This document shows, in pieces, positions 1 through 12,059 of a DNA stretch of 64,000 bases (position 1 is the stretch's first letter; each line of letters begins with the position of its first letter). Both the position numbers and the translations under genes were made by a program. Source of the DNA: Delphinus delphis (lineage: Eukaryota > Chordata > Mammalia > Artiodactyla > Delphinidae); assembly GCF_949987515.2 (NCBI RefSeq), contig NC_082699.1, forward strand, positions 76,232,281-76,296,280. The letters run 5' to 3'. A model generated the notes under the pieces. The model searched no databases and was not told the DNA's origin. It saw only the letters and a program-made list of their open reading frames with translations.

Positions 1-22
1 TCCCAGGTGCACCACGGTCCCC
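1..22 (-). CDS. COL22A1: COL22A1 exon, partial, GDRGAPG... (cut by window edge)
   Basis: Twenty-two nucleotides of an exon after the acceptor ttttgtctttccag. It reads GDRGAPG plus the first base (A) of the next codon, so the helix continues past the left edge. The expected next triplet in human is IPG from memory, which fits the A. Confidence 0.85.
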
Positions 23-1323
23 CTGGAAAGACAAAACACAAGGTGAAGAGGTCAGCTCTGGGCAATAGAGAGCCAGGGTGCAGGAGAATTACGCCCCTCC
101 CACCGTCCGACCACACTCTCCAGCCAGCACTTCTGCCCCAGCCCGGATTCCGAGCGCCCCCTGAAGTTCATGCAAGCTGCCATCATCCCACCCAGTCCAA
201 CACCCGTGGACCACAGCCACTGACCGTGACCATGCCCCTTTCAGGGCTGACCATGGCTCCAGATGTGATTATAACAATGTGACACCCCCCCAACGTGGCC
301 ACAATTCCAAGTTTTACGGTGCTTTCTCCAGGCTTCACCTTGCCCCCATCCTGGACCCATGACCATGTACCCACATTTCAACTTAATGCCCACATCACCA
401 ATACATTAATCCATCATTTCACCAATAATTTGCCAAGTACCTACATTTTGTGGGTCACTTTTCCAGGGGGTGGGAGTGGGGAGAACGACTGAGATGTAAC
501 CTTTGCCTTGTGCATGGCGGTTAATATAGTGCACGTTTAAGTTCTGCCCTCAGCCTTAGTCACTGCTGGCTTAAGAGAGCGACACGTTTCCTGAGCTTTA
601 ATCCTTCATTTACGAAGGGCAGGTAACAGCAGGAGCTGCCAGGCCCGCACACGCCGTGCCTGTTAGGGGATCGTGCCTACAGGGCGCCCGGTACAGCAGC
701 CAATGCACGTAGGCCGTCGTAGTTGCTGCTGTTCTCAGGTGCCTGTCATTCTGGACGTTGATCGGAAGAGTAGAGGGGAAGGAAAGAAGAGAAGGGAAGA
801 AGTTCTGCTTTGCCACTTGCTGTAGAAGGATGCTGAGACAGTCATGCCTTCTTCTGCATAATTTCAAAATCCTCCCCCTCTGAGAACAAGTGCTTATCCT
901 AACTGAGATGGCAGCCGAAGCCGACTTGCACTGACACAGGCTATTTACAGTCTTTACACATCTCGTTTTGCGTGGATACTTACACGTTTCTGTTACATCA
1001 ATATTAACGATGAGGAGGGCTGCCCCCCACACCACGGTAAACGCAATGTATGTTGCTTGCAAATTATTACCTTTCTAAATTCCAAAATAAATTCAATCCG
1101 AAGCACACAGGGCCCCCAGGCTTTTGTGTAAGAAACTGTGCACCTCTGTTAGGTCAGCAGACGGCAGCCAAGCCTGACACTGAAATGGGGGGTGACCCCG
1201 CTGAAAGCACTTAACATCTCCAGGATGAGTTAACTCGTGTGACAGACGGAAACAGCCTTAGGAGGTCATTATGAAGAGCCGATGAGATAACGTGCAGCAC
1301 ATTTATTTCAGGTAGAACTTGGC

Positions 1324-1336
1324 GTTGCTAGGCAAC
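1324..1336. promoter_or_regulatory. RFX X-box-like perfect palindrome
   Basis: gttgctaggcaac: half sites GTTGCT and GGCAAC with one base between, the X-box arrangement bound by RFX factors. It lies in an AT-richer stretch about 1.3 kb into the intron from the exon cut at position 1. Function is inference. Confidence 0.45.
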
Positions 1337-3432
1337 ACTGCTTTATTAAGGTTTATGTGTTTAAGCATTAAGGGAAAACCCTATTAATCATCAGCTTAGC
1401 CTGTAACCACCATCTCAATTGGAAAACTGTACATTTTGGACCTTTAAGAAAAGTCACGCTTCAAGATGGTTTGCTTCTTGCAGTATGACTGTTCCTCGGA
1501 TGAGTAGGTAAGTTACATGCTCGTTCAACTAACGTTGGTTGTTTATTCATTGCAAACCGCAGTCCAGACTCCAAGACCAAAGAGGACTCGATCGTGAGCC
1601 CCTTTTCAATACTCCGTGTTAAATTCAGAAGAGAAATCGAAACAGGGCTTGTGAAGTTCTCACAAAAGAGATGAACCACAGTCCAAACCTCTCACTAAAC
1701 TCCGGTAACACTGTCTCTTTCCCTCCTCCCTCCAGGTGGACGGTGGCGACGTGTCCTGAGAGCTGCGGCATCCCTCTGTCCCGCACTCGCTTCTGTAAAC
1801 AGTCCCCAAGAAATCCTCTTCAGAGCCCCAGATGGTGCCTTCTGTTTCTTTAGAATAATATGATATGGCTGATTCTGGGAAGTACAAGGTGCCTGGGACT
1901 GCCAGGAGATCTGATTTGTGTGCCTGGGGAAGGTGGGAAGTCAAGAAATAAGGCAAATGTGGGAAAAGGGTAATGAACTACGAATGAACATGATCAGTGC
2001 CGCGTCCCTCACCAGCACATTGTGACAGCGAGAGGATGAGGCAGAAGACGTCAAACTGGCCGTCAGGTGATGACAAGTCCAGTCTTAGGACTGAAACCGA
2101 GCTCCCCTAAAATCCAGTTCCCCTGTGAGTTGATGGCCAACCTCTCTATCCCAAACTTTATTCCCGTTCTTGCCCTGCCCCTGTTTCTCTCAGGACTGAA
2201 GAGTATCAAAGAAAAGGCGGGACTGAACCTGAACAGGACCCTGTACCTTCCCCGGTACAACCCCCTCCAGGTCGTGTCCTCACTTCTTTGGCCTTCACTG
2301 AGTTCCAAAGAGCAGACTCAAGCAGTTACCAATTAGGGAAGAGAGAGGAAGCAGACACAATGGGCCAGCGGTTAAGCGAGAAAAGTTATGGTCACCTGCA
2401 CAACAGCTGAGCGATAAAACAGCCTCAGGACCCCTAGTTCCTCCTCAAGGGATATACGTAACCATCTGACACGTACCTTCGAGCTGGTCTGCAGAAATGA
2501 AGACGCCCACCCACCAGAGGATGCTGACCACAAGCATGTAGACCCCAGACCGGCTGGAACCACAAGGCTGATGACTGAGATTCCCAAACATCACCCTGTC
2601 ACCTCACCACCAGCCAATGAGAGAAATGTCCGCGAGCTGATCACACACCCTACGACCCTCACCTTCCCGTTGCTTTTAAACCCTTGTCTGAAAGCCATCA
2701 GGGGTTCAGGTCTCACCAGCCGCCCATCCTCTTTGCTTGGCCCAGCAACAAACACTACTTTCCTTCGCCACAACCCGGTGTCTGTAGAGAGGCTTTGCCG
2801 CAAATCAGGCAAGTGCACCCGAGCTCCGTTCCTAACAGAACAATGTCAGCCTGGTCCTGTGACTTTGCATAAATGCCATAACCTCTCTGGCACCTTAAGA
2901 CCCTCATCAATTAGGAAAAAAAAGAACATTCTACCAAATTCCCATGTATCTTCCGTAGACTCATTTACAAGGTAAGAAACCACGTAACATCAAGTATTAT
3001 ATAATTATATTTTATCAGCCGAATCAGGAGACAGAAAATAAACTAAGTACACATAAATGTCAGAAATATCCATGTTGTTTTGCACCCCAGTTTCTCTTCA
3101 CAGTGGTTAATGTAGTCTTCTTCCTATTACTTTGTCTTATCGTGGCTTCCCCCTTCTTCCCAAGGCTCTATTTCATGCGCAGCACAAAACCCTAACCACT
3201 GAAAGCTAAATCACACCAACGGTGGCATCTGAATTTTTCCATGCGGTCTGTTCACACCCTGCTTCTGGCACCAGCTGTTCCCCTCGTGGGGATGTTGTCT
3301 GATCCAGGTTCTAAGCTTCCAAACACTTCCCCACCAATTAAGACTCAGCCCAATCATTCCATCTCCATAAACCCACCTCTGCCTGCCCTCCTCTCTGCCT
3401 TCTGGAAGGTATTCGAATACATCTTCATTAAT

Positions 3433-3477
3433 CTTAACACACTGCCCTCCCATTTTGTCTGTCTGACCCTCTGACTC
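3433..3477 (-). other. Possible degenerate COL22A1 exon, donor lost
   Basis: On the minus strand a pyrimidine-rich acceptor (cttcttcttttaagacacacag) is followed by 45 open nucleotides read as ESEGQTDKMGGQCVK, ending in AAG, then ATTAATG where GTRAGT is expected. From memory, human COL22A1 has at this place a short cysteine-bearing segment ending GGQCVK. The upstream bases gtcagagggtca would read VRGS in another frame, as in that segment, suggesting a small deletion. If so the exon is dead here: it has no GT. Chance resemblance is not excluded. Confidence 0.35.
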
Positions 3478-4107
3478 CTGTGTGTCTTAAAAGAAGAAGA
3501 AAACTATCCATTCATTCCTTTAACCATTAATCCAACAAATATTTGTAAAGTACCAAAAATGAGTCAGACCCTATGTTGGGTACAATCTCTACATGCTTTC
3601 GCATCCACAATGCCCAGTGTAGGGCCTGGAATAGCCCTTTAATAGCAAATTCCTGAATGCCCGAATGAATGAACCTCTCATCACTCACATTTTGTCAGGT
3701 ACTAAATTTTGCTTTTGACCAAAATCAACTTTTTACCCAGGAGGGAACATGATGAAAGACCTCTCCCAGCCCAGCCCAGAATCTGAGTCACACTGATTGA
3801 TCTCTGCTGCAGGGTAGCCAGGCCTGGCCCTGGTATGTTTATGGCCCTTTGTGATGCTAACATTTACCCCCAAGCAACTACACATCACAGCTTAATGGAC
3901 TGAAACTTTGAGAAAGTGGCTTCAAGAAAAGGGCAAAAGACCTTAAAGCTCGGTCAGCAAAAGCAAGGCGGCTCCTGATCGAGAAAAAAGGGGTGTGTGA
4001 GCTGTAATCTGTAATACTGACTGGAGTATCTGTTTTGGCTGCAAAACATTCTGGGCCAGTTCAACACTGTCCAGGGAAGAGATGTGTGAAGTCATGGAAG
4101 GAGAATG

Positions 4108-4315
4108 ACATTTACTGAACATTTATGTGCTGTGAGATCACTTATCCACAGGAGCCCTTTGGGGGTTAACTATGCTTTACTCCTTTATACAGAAAAGGAA
4201 GAGAGTCTGTGAAAGAATAGGCCACTTGCCCTTAAGTCATCTGTCTCGCAAGTAGCTAAGCTGGGATCCTAACCCAGTTCTGTGTGAAGGCAAAGTCTGT
4301 TCATTTGGCTAGAAA
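4108..4315 (-). repeat. MIR SINE
   Basis: Reverse MIR: gacatttactgaacatttat, ctcctttatacagaaaagga, aagctgggatcctaacccag. Nearly full length. Confidence 0.8.
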
Positions 4316-4513
4316 TAAGTCCACCCAAGAGAAGGAAAGGCATCTTTAAGAGTCTTCCTGCAGTTGTAAGCAATTAGGAAGGGCTGAGCAGGTGCCCGGG
4401 AAAACCCTTATACACTATAGCACCCACCCTGAAATCCCCAGGGGTTTTCAGTCAGCACCAGGAACGAGGGACAGCGCCTGGGCAAGGCACACTGCTGAAC
4501 GCTCCCTCCCTCC

Positions 4514-4537
4514 CTCTCTCTCTCTCTCTCTCTCTCT
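4514..4537. repeat. (TC)n microsatellite
   Basis: About 12 TC units preceded by CTCCC repeats (4502-4513). Confidence 0.9.
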
Positions 4538-5962
4538 GTGTCCCCTTCCTCCCTCCTGGTCCCCCCCGTGGGACCCCCATTCTACAACTAAAGACCTGAA
4601 TTCCAATTTACCTTCCCAGCTTACTAGGGAAACCTTCATTCTAAACTACATTCTAACTTACAAATATATATTATACAATATTAACACTGAAAGGGTCATC
4701 TGTTTACACATCTCACATTTGAAATAGGAGGATGTGTTTGGCCAAAGGGACAGCACGACTTACCGTGGGTCCCATGGAGTTGAAACTGGCTGGTCAACTG
4801 GACCCCAGGGCAAGGCCCGCTGCACTCCTCACACCCCGGGGTCTCAGCCTTCCCCTCTACTCCTCACTGCTGCCTCTCCCACTTCCACTTGGGCTCTCCA
4901 GCAACTTGCCTACAGGTTCCCCACCTTCGTGCTGCAACCGTGAAGCAGACTCCACAGGGCGATCTAATGATAAGAGTCACTAACATCTACAGAGCATGTA
5001 CCTGTGACAAGCAGAGGTAGACAACTATTTTTATTTGCATTATATCATTTTTCCCCAAACTGCCTGGGAGAAAGATTTCATCAACCTCAGAAATATCACA
5101 GAGAAAAGGACCTTTTAAGCCATCTTCCCCATCTCCCATTTCTGGTGCCCTTTCCGGTGCCCTTGCCTTCCTTCCAGGTCCTGAAGGTCCTCCTCTAGGG
5201 GGGAAATTGAGAGCACGGGAGCGCTGCCAGTCAGACACTGGGCTCACAGCATCACAGCGGAACCTTGGAGACACGCCTTCAGTTGGCTGTTAATTCATAG
5301 TCATGTCTTCTGAGCTGTGGCTGCAGGTGCACTGAACAAGAGACGCCTGCTGTTTGCCAAAGCGTCTGCCTTCCCTCCCAGGGCCCAGCTAGAGGACGAC
5401 CGCTCCTCCCCCGTAGTGTCAGGAGTTTGGTGGAAATGAGTGATCACCTCCAGGCCTGGCCCACAAAATCCTTCCACAAGATCCTCTACCGTCTCTTCCC
5501 TCATTTGCCACCGCATACGGAGGTTCTGGGAGACACTGAAGTCCCAGAGGAAGGGATGGCACTGGACCGGAGGAACGTGGGTCCCTGGACGGCCAGGTAG
5601 ACGAGGACTCCTCACCCACCACAGCTCCCATCACGCTGTGAATGAGGAATAAGCTTTTCCTGTGCTAATCATCTGAAATTTGGGGATCGTCTGTGTCCCC
5701 AATTAAACTAATAATACAAGATAGACCCGTTGCTTTGCTGGCTGAAAGCATCTTTTGCAACTTGATTTCACTGCAAACATTTATTAAGCAACAATTACGT
5801 GGCAACTACTCTAATGTCACAGTTCAGAGTCACAGAGCCTTTAGTTAAGTGGAAAGTGATGAACATGCAAGTAAACTGAGGTGACCAGAGATGCTGACAA
5901 TTAACTTCTGTTTGGCCCCTAAGTGCAACCCATGGCATTCACAGTTCGCTAGATAAACCTAC

Positions 5963-6007
5963 CTTAGTTCCTAGAGGTCCAGGTGATCCAGGTGGTCCAC
6001 GAAGTCC
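5963..6007 (-). CDS. COL22A1: COL22A1 exon, GLRGPPGSPGPLGTK (45 nt)
   Basis: Five triplets. Acceptor cgttcattctcccag, donor GTAGGTTT, phase 0. It joins in frame to the exon cut at position 1; in human, as I remember it, a short cysteine-containing exon lies between the two. Confidence 0.9.
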
Positions 6008-6766
6008 CTGGGAGAATGAACGGCACAAAGATAACCATGGGACTGTGAGTGAGCACTTACCCATCTACCCTGTGCCGCGGGGGGCCACAGGGGGATGGGA
6101 CTCTCATCGTGACCCGTTTTGTACAGAGGAAAGGTCCCTGTGTCCTCATGTAGTGCTAAGGGCTGAAAGCCACTGAGATTTCGGGGTTCTTCATTACTGC
6201 AGCAAAATTTACTAATACATCTCACTTCGTGTCTGTGACACTCTAACACGTTTGTAGGTCCCCATGCACACAACGCTCTCATGCGTTTCCACATACGGTT
6301 TACCTGTCTGGACCACCCTCTCTGTGCTGTTCTGCCTAAAAAGTAATTTCTTCCAACTTTCACATTTCGCACAGATGCCACTTCCTGTGCAAGGTTTCCC
6401 CAGACTTACACAGACCAGGAAGCCCTTCTCCAGGATGTGCACTCCAGGACTGCCTGAGCTACGGTTATGTTTGCCTGGCTGTCTCATGAGCATCTCAACA
6501 GCACAGGTGCTCACCCATCTCCGTGTCCCCAGCGTCCGGCCTGGAGCCTGGCACGCGGCCAGCAGTCCACAGGGGACTCTGCTGCACTGGCCTGAAGTGG
6601 ACGGGAGCAAGACGCTTCCCCCACCCAAGACCCCTTTCCCAGTCCACCTGCTTTCACTGGCTATGACTCCGCTTCTGCAAAGCTTGACCAGTGAGCCTTT
6701 TCTTTTTTTCTCTTCTAATTCCAGCCTGATCGTCATGGGCACAGAAACCCTGGACCCGACACTTAC
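6008..6766 (-). other. Intron, about 0.76 kb, with a possible L2 piece
   Basis: Text around 6360-6560 (aaggtttccccagacttaca; gtccggcctggagcctggca) resembles an L2 3' end. Nothing else recognised. Confidence 0.6.
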
Positions 6767-6871
6767 CGGTTCTCCATCTTTCCCTCTTCCGGGTGGCCCT
6801 GGGAGCCCAGGGGCACCAGGATCGCCCCTGGGGCCACCTGGCCCTGGGCTTCCTGCTTCTCCCATTGCTCC
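6767..6871 (-). CDS. COL22A1: COL22A1 exon, 105 nt, with a two-residue Gly-Arg break
   Basis: Thirty-five residues, the longest exon here. It starts GAMGEAGSPGPGG and ends LPGPPGRGKDGEP; nine triplets are followed by GR, then GKD and GEP, so one residue is missing from the repeat. Acceptor cacttttccttccag, donor GTAAGTG, phase 0. Its size is near two standard collagen exons and may reflect an old intron loss. The GRGKDGEP end matches my memory of human COL22A1 (GKGKDGEP). Confidence 0.9.
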
Positions 6872-7018
6872 CTGGAAGGAAAAGTGGACAGTGTCCAGGA
6901 TCAGTGACATGCAGAGAGTAAGCTTTTCAGTGGTGAACCAACCTGAAGGGGGTTGGTGGGCTTCCTGGTGATGCCCTGCTTCAGAAAGCCCACCCCTTCT
7001 GAGGGCATAGAAAGATGG

Positions 7019-7422
7019 GTTGTATAATGTGCCCCCCAAAATTCATATGCTGAAGCCCTAACCCCAGTATCTCAATTTAGAAATAGTCTTTGCAGATGTA
7101 ATTAGTTAAGATGCAGTCATACTAGGGTAGCATGGACCCTAATCCAGTATGAACTGGTGTCCTCACGAGAAGGGGACATTTGGACACAGACATGTGGAGA
7201 GGGAAGTCAACGTGAAGATGCGGGGAGAAGAGAGCCATCAGGCCCCAAGGAGAGGGGCCTTGAAGAGATCCTTCCCTCACAGCCCCCAGGAAGAGCTAAC
7301 CCTGCTGACACCTTGATTGAGGACTTCCTGACACGGTGAGAATGGTGAGACGGTAAGTTTCTGTTGTTTAAGGCACCCAGTTTGCGATACGCTGTTCCAG
7401 CGGCCTTAGCAAACTATACAAC
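7019..7422 (+). repeat. Ancient LTR-like repeat (MaLR type suspected)
   Basis: Text: ccaaaattcatatgctgaag, ttgcagatgtaattagttaa, gaactggtgtcctcacgaga, and an end reading tttctgttgtttaaggcacc then cttagcaaactatacaac. This is a common mammalian dispersed repeat of LTR style. Non-coding; the family name needs RepeatMasker. Confidence 0.65.
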
Positions 7423-9194
7423 GTGGAACATGGGAACAGGAAGGATGCTAGTCGTCTTCTAGTCCAACTTTCCTCCCACTGCAGGAAGCCATCACGTGTG
7501 CCTCTTCCAGGCAGTCCTCCCATTTCTGTTTGGACTCCTATGAGAGCAGGGAGCTCACCACCTTCTCAGGCTGTTCATCCCTTTATTGGGCAGTTCCATT
7601 ACATAGTGTGCCTTTATAGTCAGCCAACCCTCTCTGAAATCTTCCAGATGTTTGGCATTCAACCTTGGAGCTCTACAGACGAAATCCAATCCCTTTTCAC
7701 ATGACAGACTTTCAGTGATGTGAACACAGCCCGGGGCTCCAAAGTGGGGAGAGACAGACAACCAGGATCTAATGAGGGAGCTGGGCTTGGAGTTTGCTCA
7801 CCCTTTCTGACCACAAAGCCAGGAGCCCCGAAGCAGCCCTGGTTGTGGAACGCTGCGGGGTAACCAAGTGAGAGGCAGGAACTCCCTTTCCCAGGCAGGG
7901 CTCTCTCGGGCCTAGGCTGCAATCTGACCGCCTCCGACATTTGATGCAGAGGTGAGGTGAGGTACGATGTCCCAAGGAGGGGCAAAGCAAGGCATGGAGA
8001 GGACCTGTCTCCAGGCCCAGGGCGGGATCAGCTTCCACAAGCCTCAGGCCAGCCACTGGACACATCCTGCTGTCCGGGATTTTTACCACTTTGCAGAGCA
8101 CCGGAGGGAAGTGCCCTTCCAAACGCAGCCCTGGGTCTTGGACCTCAGCCCAGGCTCCTGCTCAGACAAGCAGAAGTGTTTGGCTCCCCCTTGAGGCTGA
8201 ATGAGCCAACAGTTCACAGCTTTTCTCATCGTTGCTCAACTGGTCCTCAAAAACCTCTTCTAACCCTCTTCTAAGCTCCTCCTAAGTGGTTAGTGCCCCA
8301 CTTACGTCCCCGAATAGAGCCTAATCCTTCAGACATGGTGTAATCTAGGAAAACCCGATGGGCCAGGTTGTTTTCCCTCGCTTAAGGATATTTTCCACAG
8401 GTTGGCGGATCATTTTTCTCTGCAGTGAATCATTTTCCTCTCTGAAGTACGTGTTTTAAAACTGAGCCTTCCCACCAAAGTGTAAAATTTTGTTATTTAT
8501 CCTTGTTGCATTTTGCCAAAATAGAAAAGATAAAATGATCACTCCTTTCAAAGGTCTCAGGCGAAGTGGACGTGAAGGGATTTGCATCAAGTTCAGACAC
8601 TGCAGTGCCGGGAGGGGCCCTCTGCGGAGGAGGCATCGGGCGCCGTGGAGACGCCGAGACACCCGTTCCTGGAGGTGAAGCCTCACGTGGTGGCTCGAGA
8701 CAGCGAACCGCCGTCAGCCCCCATCACCGGCTCTCTGCCGCGCCCTCTGACACATCAGTGCTTCAGTTCCTCCTTGCCACCTGTGCTCAGTGTCTCCATT
8801 TTACACACGAGAACATGCAGGTGTCAGAGGGTGCCTGCAGTCCGGGCTTCTCAGCTCCGGCGCTGCTGACATTCGGGACGGGCGCTCTGTGTTGAGAAGG
8901 GGGTGCCGTCCTGCGACAGTTTAGCAGAATCCCTGGTCTCCACCCACTAGATGCCAGTAGAAGTCAGGAGTACCCCTCCGAGACGCTTCCTAGAACGTGA
9001 GCTCGGGAAACGTGGCGTGGGATTGCGGAAGTCCACGGGACCTCCCTCTCTGCCCCCGGGGTGTTGGCGTTTTGGGGGGACACCGTGTCTCTCTTCTTCC
9101 TAATAAACAAAGCTCTTTCTTACAACTCAGGAAGGTTTAACTGTGCACACAAAGGTGTGGGAGGGCGAAGTTGGTGCGCTGAACTGAGAGAAAA

Positions 9195-9350
9195 TGGACT
9201 TAGAGTCAGACCGACCAGCTCTGTGGTTCACTAGCTACAGGACGTAGGAGAGCTGAATTAATCTCTCAGAGCCTTGGTCCCCACCTCTGTCAAATGGGGA
9301 TCCACCTACCCTATGGGTCCGCTGTGAGGGTTAAACAAGACGACTGCAGG
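9195..9350 (+). repeat. MIR SINE
   Basis: Forward MIR: tctgtggttcactagctaca, cctctgtcaaatggggatcc, ccgctgtgagggttaaacaa. Confidence 0.75.
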
Positions 9351-9486
9351 GCCCCTCCCACCCTTCTGTTCAGAAGCCCTTCGGACCCTGGGTCCTAAAC
9401 CAGGTCTGGGCAGAGCGGGCTCCTCCTTCCCTGCTTGAGAAGCTGAGAACAGCTGCTGTGTGCAGAGAGATCACACTGCACCTTAC

Positions 9487-9540
9487 CTTCTCGCCGCGCT
9501 CCCCATCTTTCCCAGGGGGGCCTCTGGTGCCCGGGGGGCC
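9487..9540 (-). CDS. COL22A1: COL22A1 exon, GPPGTRGPPGKDGERGEK (54 nt)
   Basis: Six triplets, charged second half. Acceptor cctctttcttcag, donor GTAAGGT, phase 0. Confidence 0.9.
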
Positions 9541-11125
9541 CTGAAGAAAGAGGGGTTATTGACAAGGTGAAGTTCAAGAGTGCTGCCGCCCCCAGAGAAG
9601 GGCGATCAGCCCCTTTCAGTTAATGATTACAGCTCTGTCCCCACTCATCCCCCCCACCCCGGCTTAAATTCCTCGCCGCCACCTCCCCCAGCCTGCCTCA
9701 GCTGCTCCTCCCCTGGTCTGTCACTCAACCTGGAACACGAGACCTCTAACCACGCAGGCATGTGTTTCCTGGTGCCCTGCCCACCCTGGGCTACAGCTCT
9801 CAGAGGGGACCTCGGGGAGGATGAGGGTGACCTAAGAACACGGCCTTGGCATCATTGACCTGCTCCACCTGTGTCTTCAGAGTCCCCCAGAGGTTGAGTT
9901 TTTGAGACAAGGCTCAGGTGCAGGTGTTCCACGGAAGCACCAGCAGGGACATGAGAAAAAGGAGGACAGGCAGGGAGTGACACGTTCGTGTAACTGGAGC
10001 TCGGTCCCGCTGGGGGCTCTGGGGGCCAACGCAGGACACACACTCAGAGTGGCTCCACCAGGAGTGGAGAAGCTGGGCCGTTTATACACCCATCAGCCAG
10101 GGATGGCTCTGCTGGTGGGTGGTGCTCCTGGCCACGTGTCACGTGGCTGCACAGTGAGGTCTCTAAAAGCCATAGGAAACTCTCAGACAGAGGAATGCAA
10201 CGTTGGCTCCTGGAAGTCTGTGGCTGGCACTGCAGTGGGGAGGGTGACATGGCACAGGCGAGGGTCCAGCAGTGTCCACGGCAACCACTAACCACATGAC
10301 TCAGTCTCCCTGTGCCTCAGTCTCCCCCTGCATAAGATGCGGGCAATACTAATATCCGCCTCCCAGGGTCCCGCGGAGTCAATGAACGAACTCGTGCAAA
10401 GCCCTTACAACAGTGCCTGGCCCACATATATGCCCACATTTGTCCTCTGAACGGCTATGACTATTAACAGAAAGGCTGGTGACTGAACAGGACTGGTCTC
10501 AATCTATTTCAGGAGCACAATTCTCGGTTACCCTTGACTAGATGCCATTGGGTGTTTCATTGCACACGTTACAGCTGAAATCAACGTTCAGGTGGACCTT
10601 AAAGCTGGGGTCCTTAAAGCAGACCCCTGGGGCCCCCACGGGGGAAGCTGTCTCCCTAAGTCAAGTGCAGCAGGAGGTTAAGGGTGAACCTTTCATCTTG
10701 AAGATGAAAAAGCGGAGGTCTCCAGGAGCCCCTCACGGAGGCCCGACAGCCGGTTAGTGGCAGAGCTGTGGCCAGAACCTGGGCAGCCCAAAAGTCAGGG
10801 CCTCTTTCACTTCTGTAGGCTCATTTTGTTTCTTCCAAGGCAAACTCTGATGCTGATTCCAACATCAGTGATGCTCACAGCTTTCTGCAGTTACCATAGC
10901 TTCATTTACCACCCAGAGACCTCACGAGTTACCGAGAACCTCAGGTTGGTAACTTTCTAGGTGACTTCGTCGGGACATCAAGTTCTTCCATCTGTGAAAT
11001 GGGAGTAAGGATGCCTACACCCCTGAGTTTTGTGGAGGATAAATGAGTTAACTCAGGAGATGGGCACTGTGGAGCCACAACCAGTGTTGGTGTCCCTGCC
11101 CTCTCCCCTTACCCCGATTACTCAC
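9541..11125 (-). other. Intron, about 1.6 kb
   Basis: Holds a MIR (10283-10440). The stretches 9560-10280 and 10450-11100 show worn repeat-like or single-copy DNA with nothing I can name firmly; aaatgggagtaaggatgcct (10997 on) hints at another MIR. Confidence 0.7.
10283..10440 (+). repeat. MIR SINE
   Basis: Forward MIR: actcagtctccctgtgcctc, gatgcgggcaatactaatat, cagtgcctggcccacatata in order. Confidence 0.78.
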
Positions 11126-11179
11126 CGCACTTCCTGGGGGGCCACTGGAACCAGGGGGACCTACAGGTCCAGGAGCGCC
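11126..11179 (-). CDS. COL22A1: COL22A1 exon, GAPGPVGPPGSSGPPGSA (54 nt)
   Basis: Six triplets. Acceptor cttttgtctcttaatag, donor GTGAGTA, phase 0. Confidence 0.9.
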
Positions 11180-11888
11180 CTATTAAGAGACAAAAGAAGG
11201 TTAGAAAGGCCCAAGGTATTGATTATAAGCAGCTCCCCCAGTTTCCCTCCAAACCTGCCTTCTATTCAATTCTCCCTGATTTGCTGGAAACGTTTCTAAC
11301 CTGAAACTCCCTCCACAGATAAGACGAACCTCCCGTCCGGGTGCACCCCAACTCGCCAAGCCTGAAAAGAGTGGGATTCCAGCACAGAGGTGGGAGACAG
11401 GAGAACAGAAGCAGCCTAGGACCTTCCTTAAGACCACAGCACATAGGCGGCAGAGGTGGAATGTGTGCTGGGCAGGGCGGGCAGAAAGGAAGGCCAGATC
11501 CAAACATGCACGTGTCTCGGGTGGGGTTTGGCCTCTATCCTCAGAGCCTGGCGGAAAGAAAACCCCCAAAATGGGACAAACTCTGCAGACCTGCGTTGCA
11601 GAGAAATATGCTCCGGGATAACGCAGGTCGACCGTAAGGGCATGAGCAAGCCTCGGGGACCAGAGAGAGGACGCGAGAGGCAGCCGTGGGCTGGACAGGA
11701 AGAGGCATCCCTGGAAACGGTGCCGGGAGGAACGACCCGGGCTTGGTGACCAACCGCTGGTGAAGGGCCGAGGGGGAGTTCACGGTGGGGATGGTGGCAG
11801 AAGCCTGAGCGGGCCTCAGCAGCACTGCTCTCGCCCTGGCTCCCTCTGAAGATGCCGGGGCTGCTCCGGCACTGACGGGGGGAAAGCT

Positions 11889-11945
11889 TGCGTGTGCGTG
11901 CGCGTGCGTATGCGTGCGCGTGCGTGTGTGCGTGCGTGTGCGTAC
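11889..11945. repeat. 57-nt perfect alternating purine-pyrimidine (GTGCGT) tract
   Basis: Every step from 11889 to 11945 alternates pyrimidine and purine, mostly TG and CG. This is the sequence type most able to form Z-DNA. Confidence 0.92.
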
Positions 11946-12059
11946 CTGTGTTGGATCTGACTGGCGAATCAGGGCATGCTTCCTGGAGGAGGTGGATTTG
12001 AACACTGGTGGCTGGACGAGTGTATGACGGGAGAGGTGGATGAGGACATTCCAGATGGG

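Larger units (their letters stand above)
23..5962 (-). other. Intron of about 5.9 kb
   Basis: Holds an X-box-like palindrome (1324-1336), a possible degenerate exon (3433-3477), a MIR (4108-4315), a (TC)n run (4514-4537) and a MIR-like piece (about 4975-5080). The stretches 25-1300, 1350-3400 and 5080-5950 show no element I recognise. Confidence 0.75.
6872..9486 (-). other. Intron, about 2.6 kb
   Basis: Holds an LTR-like old repeat (7019-7422) and a MIR (9195-9350). 7430-8450 and 8480-9190 are GC-moderate without a clear element. Confidence 0.72.

Noticed and set aside
4755..4796. Candidate exon with a GTAAGT donor on the minus strand near 4750
   Set aside because: Encodes no Gly-X-Y and has no convincing acceptor at a phase-0 distance.
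6212..7039. Open frame of 275 codons on the minus strand
   Set aside because: Only its 105-nt collagen exon (6767-6871) is real; the rest is intron read through.
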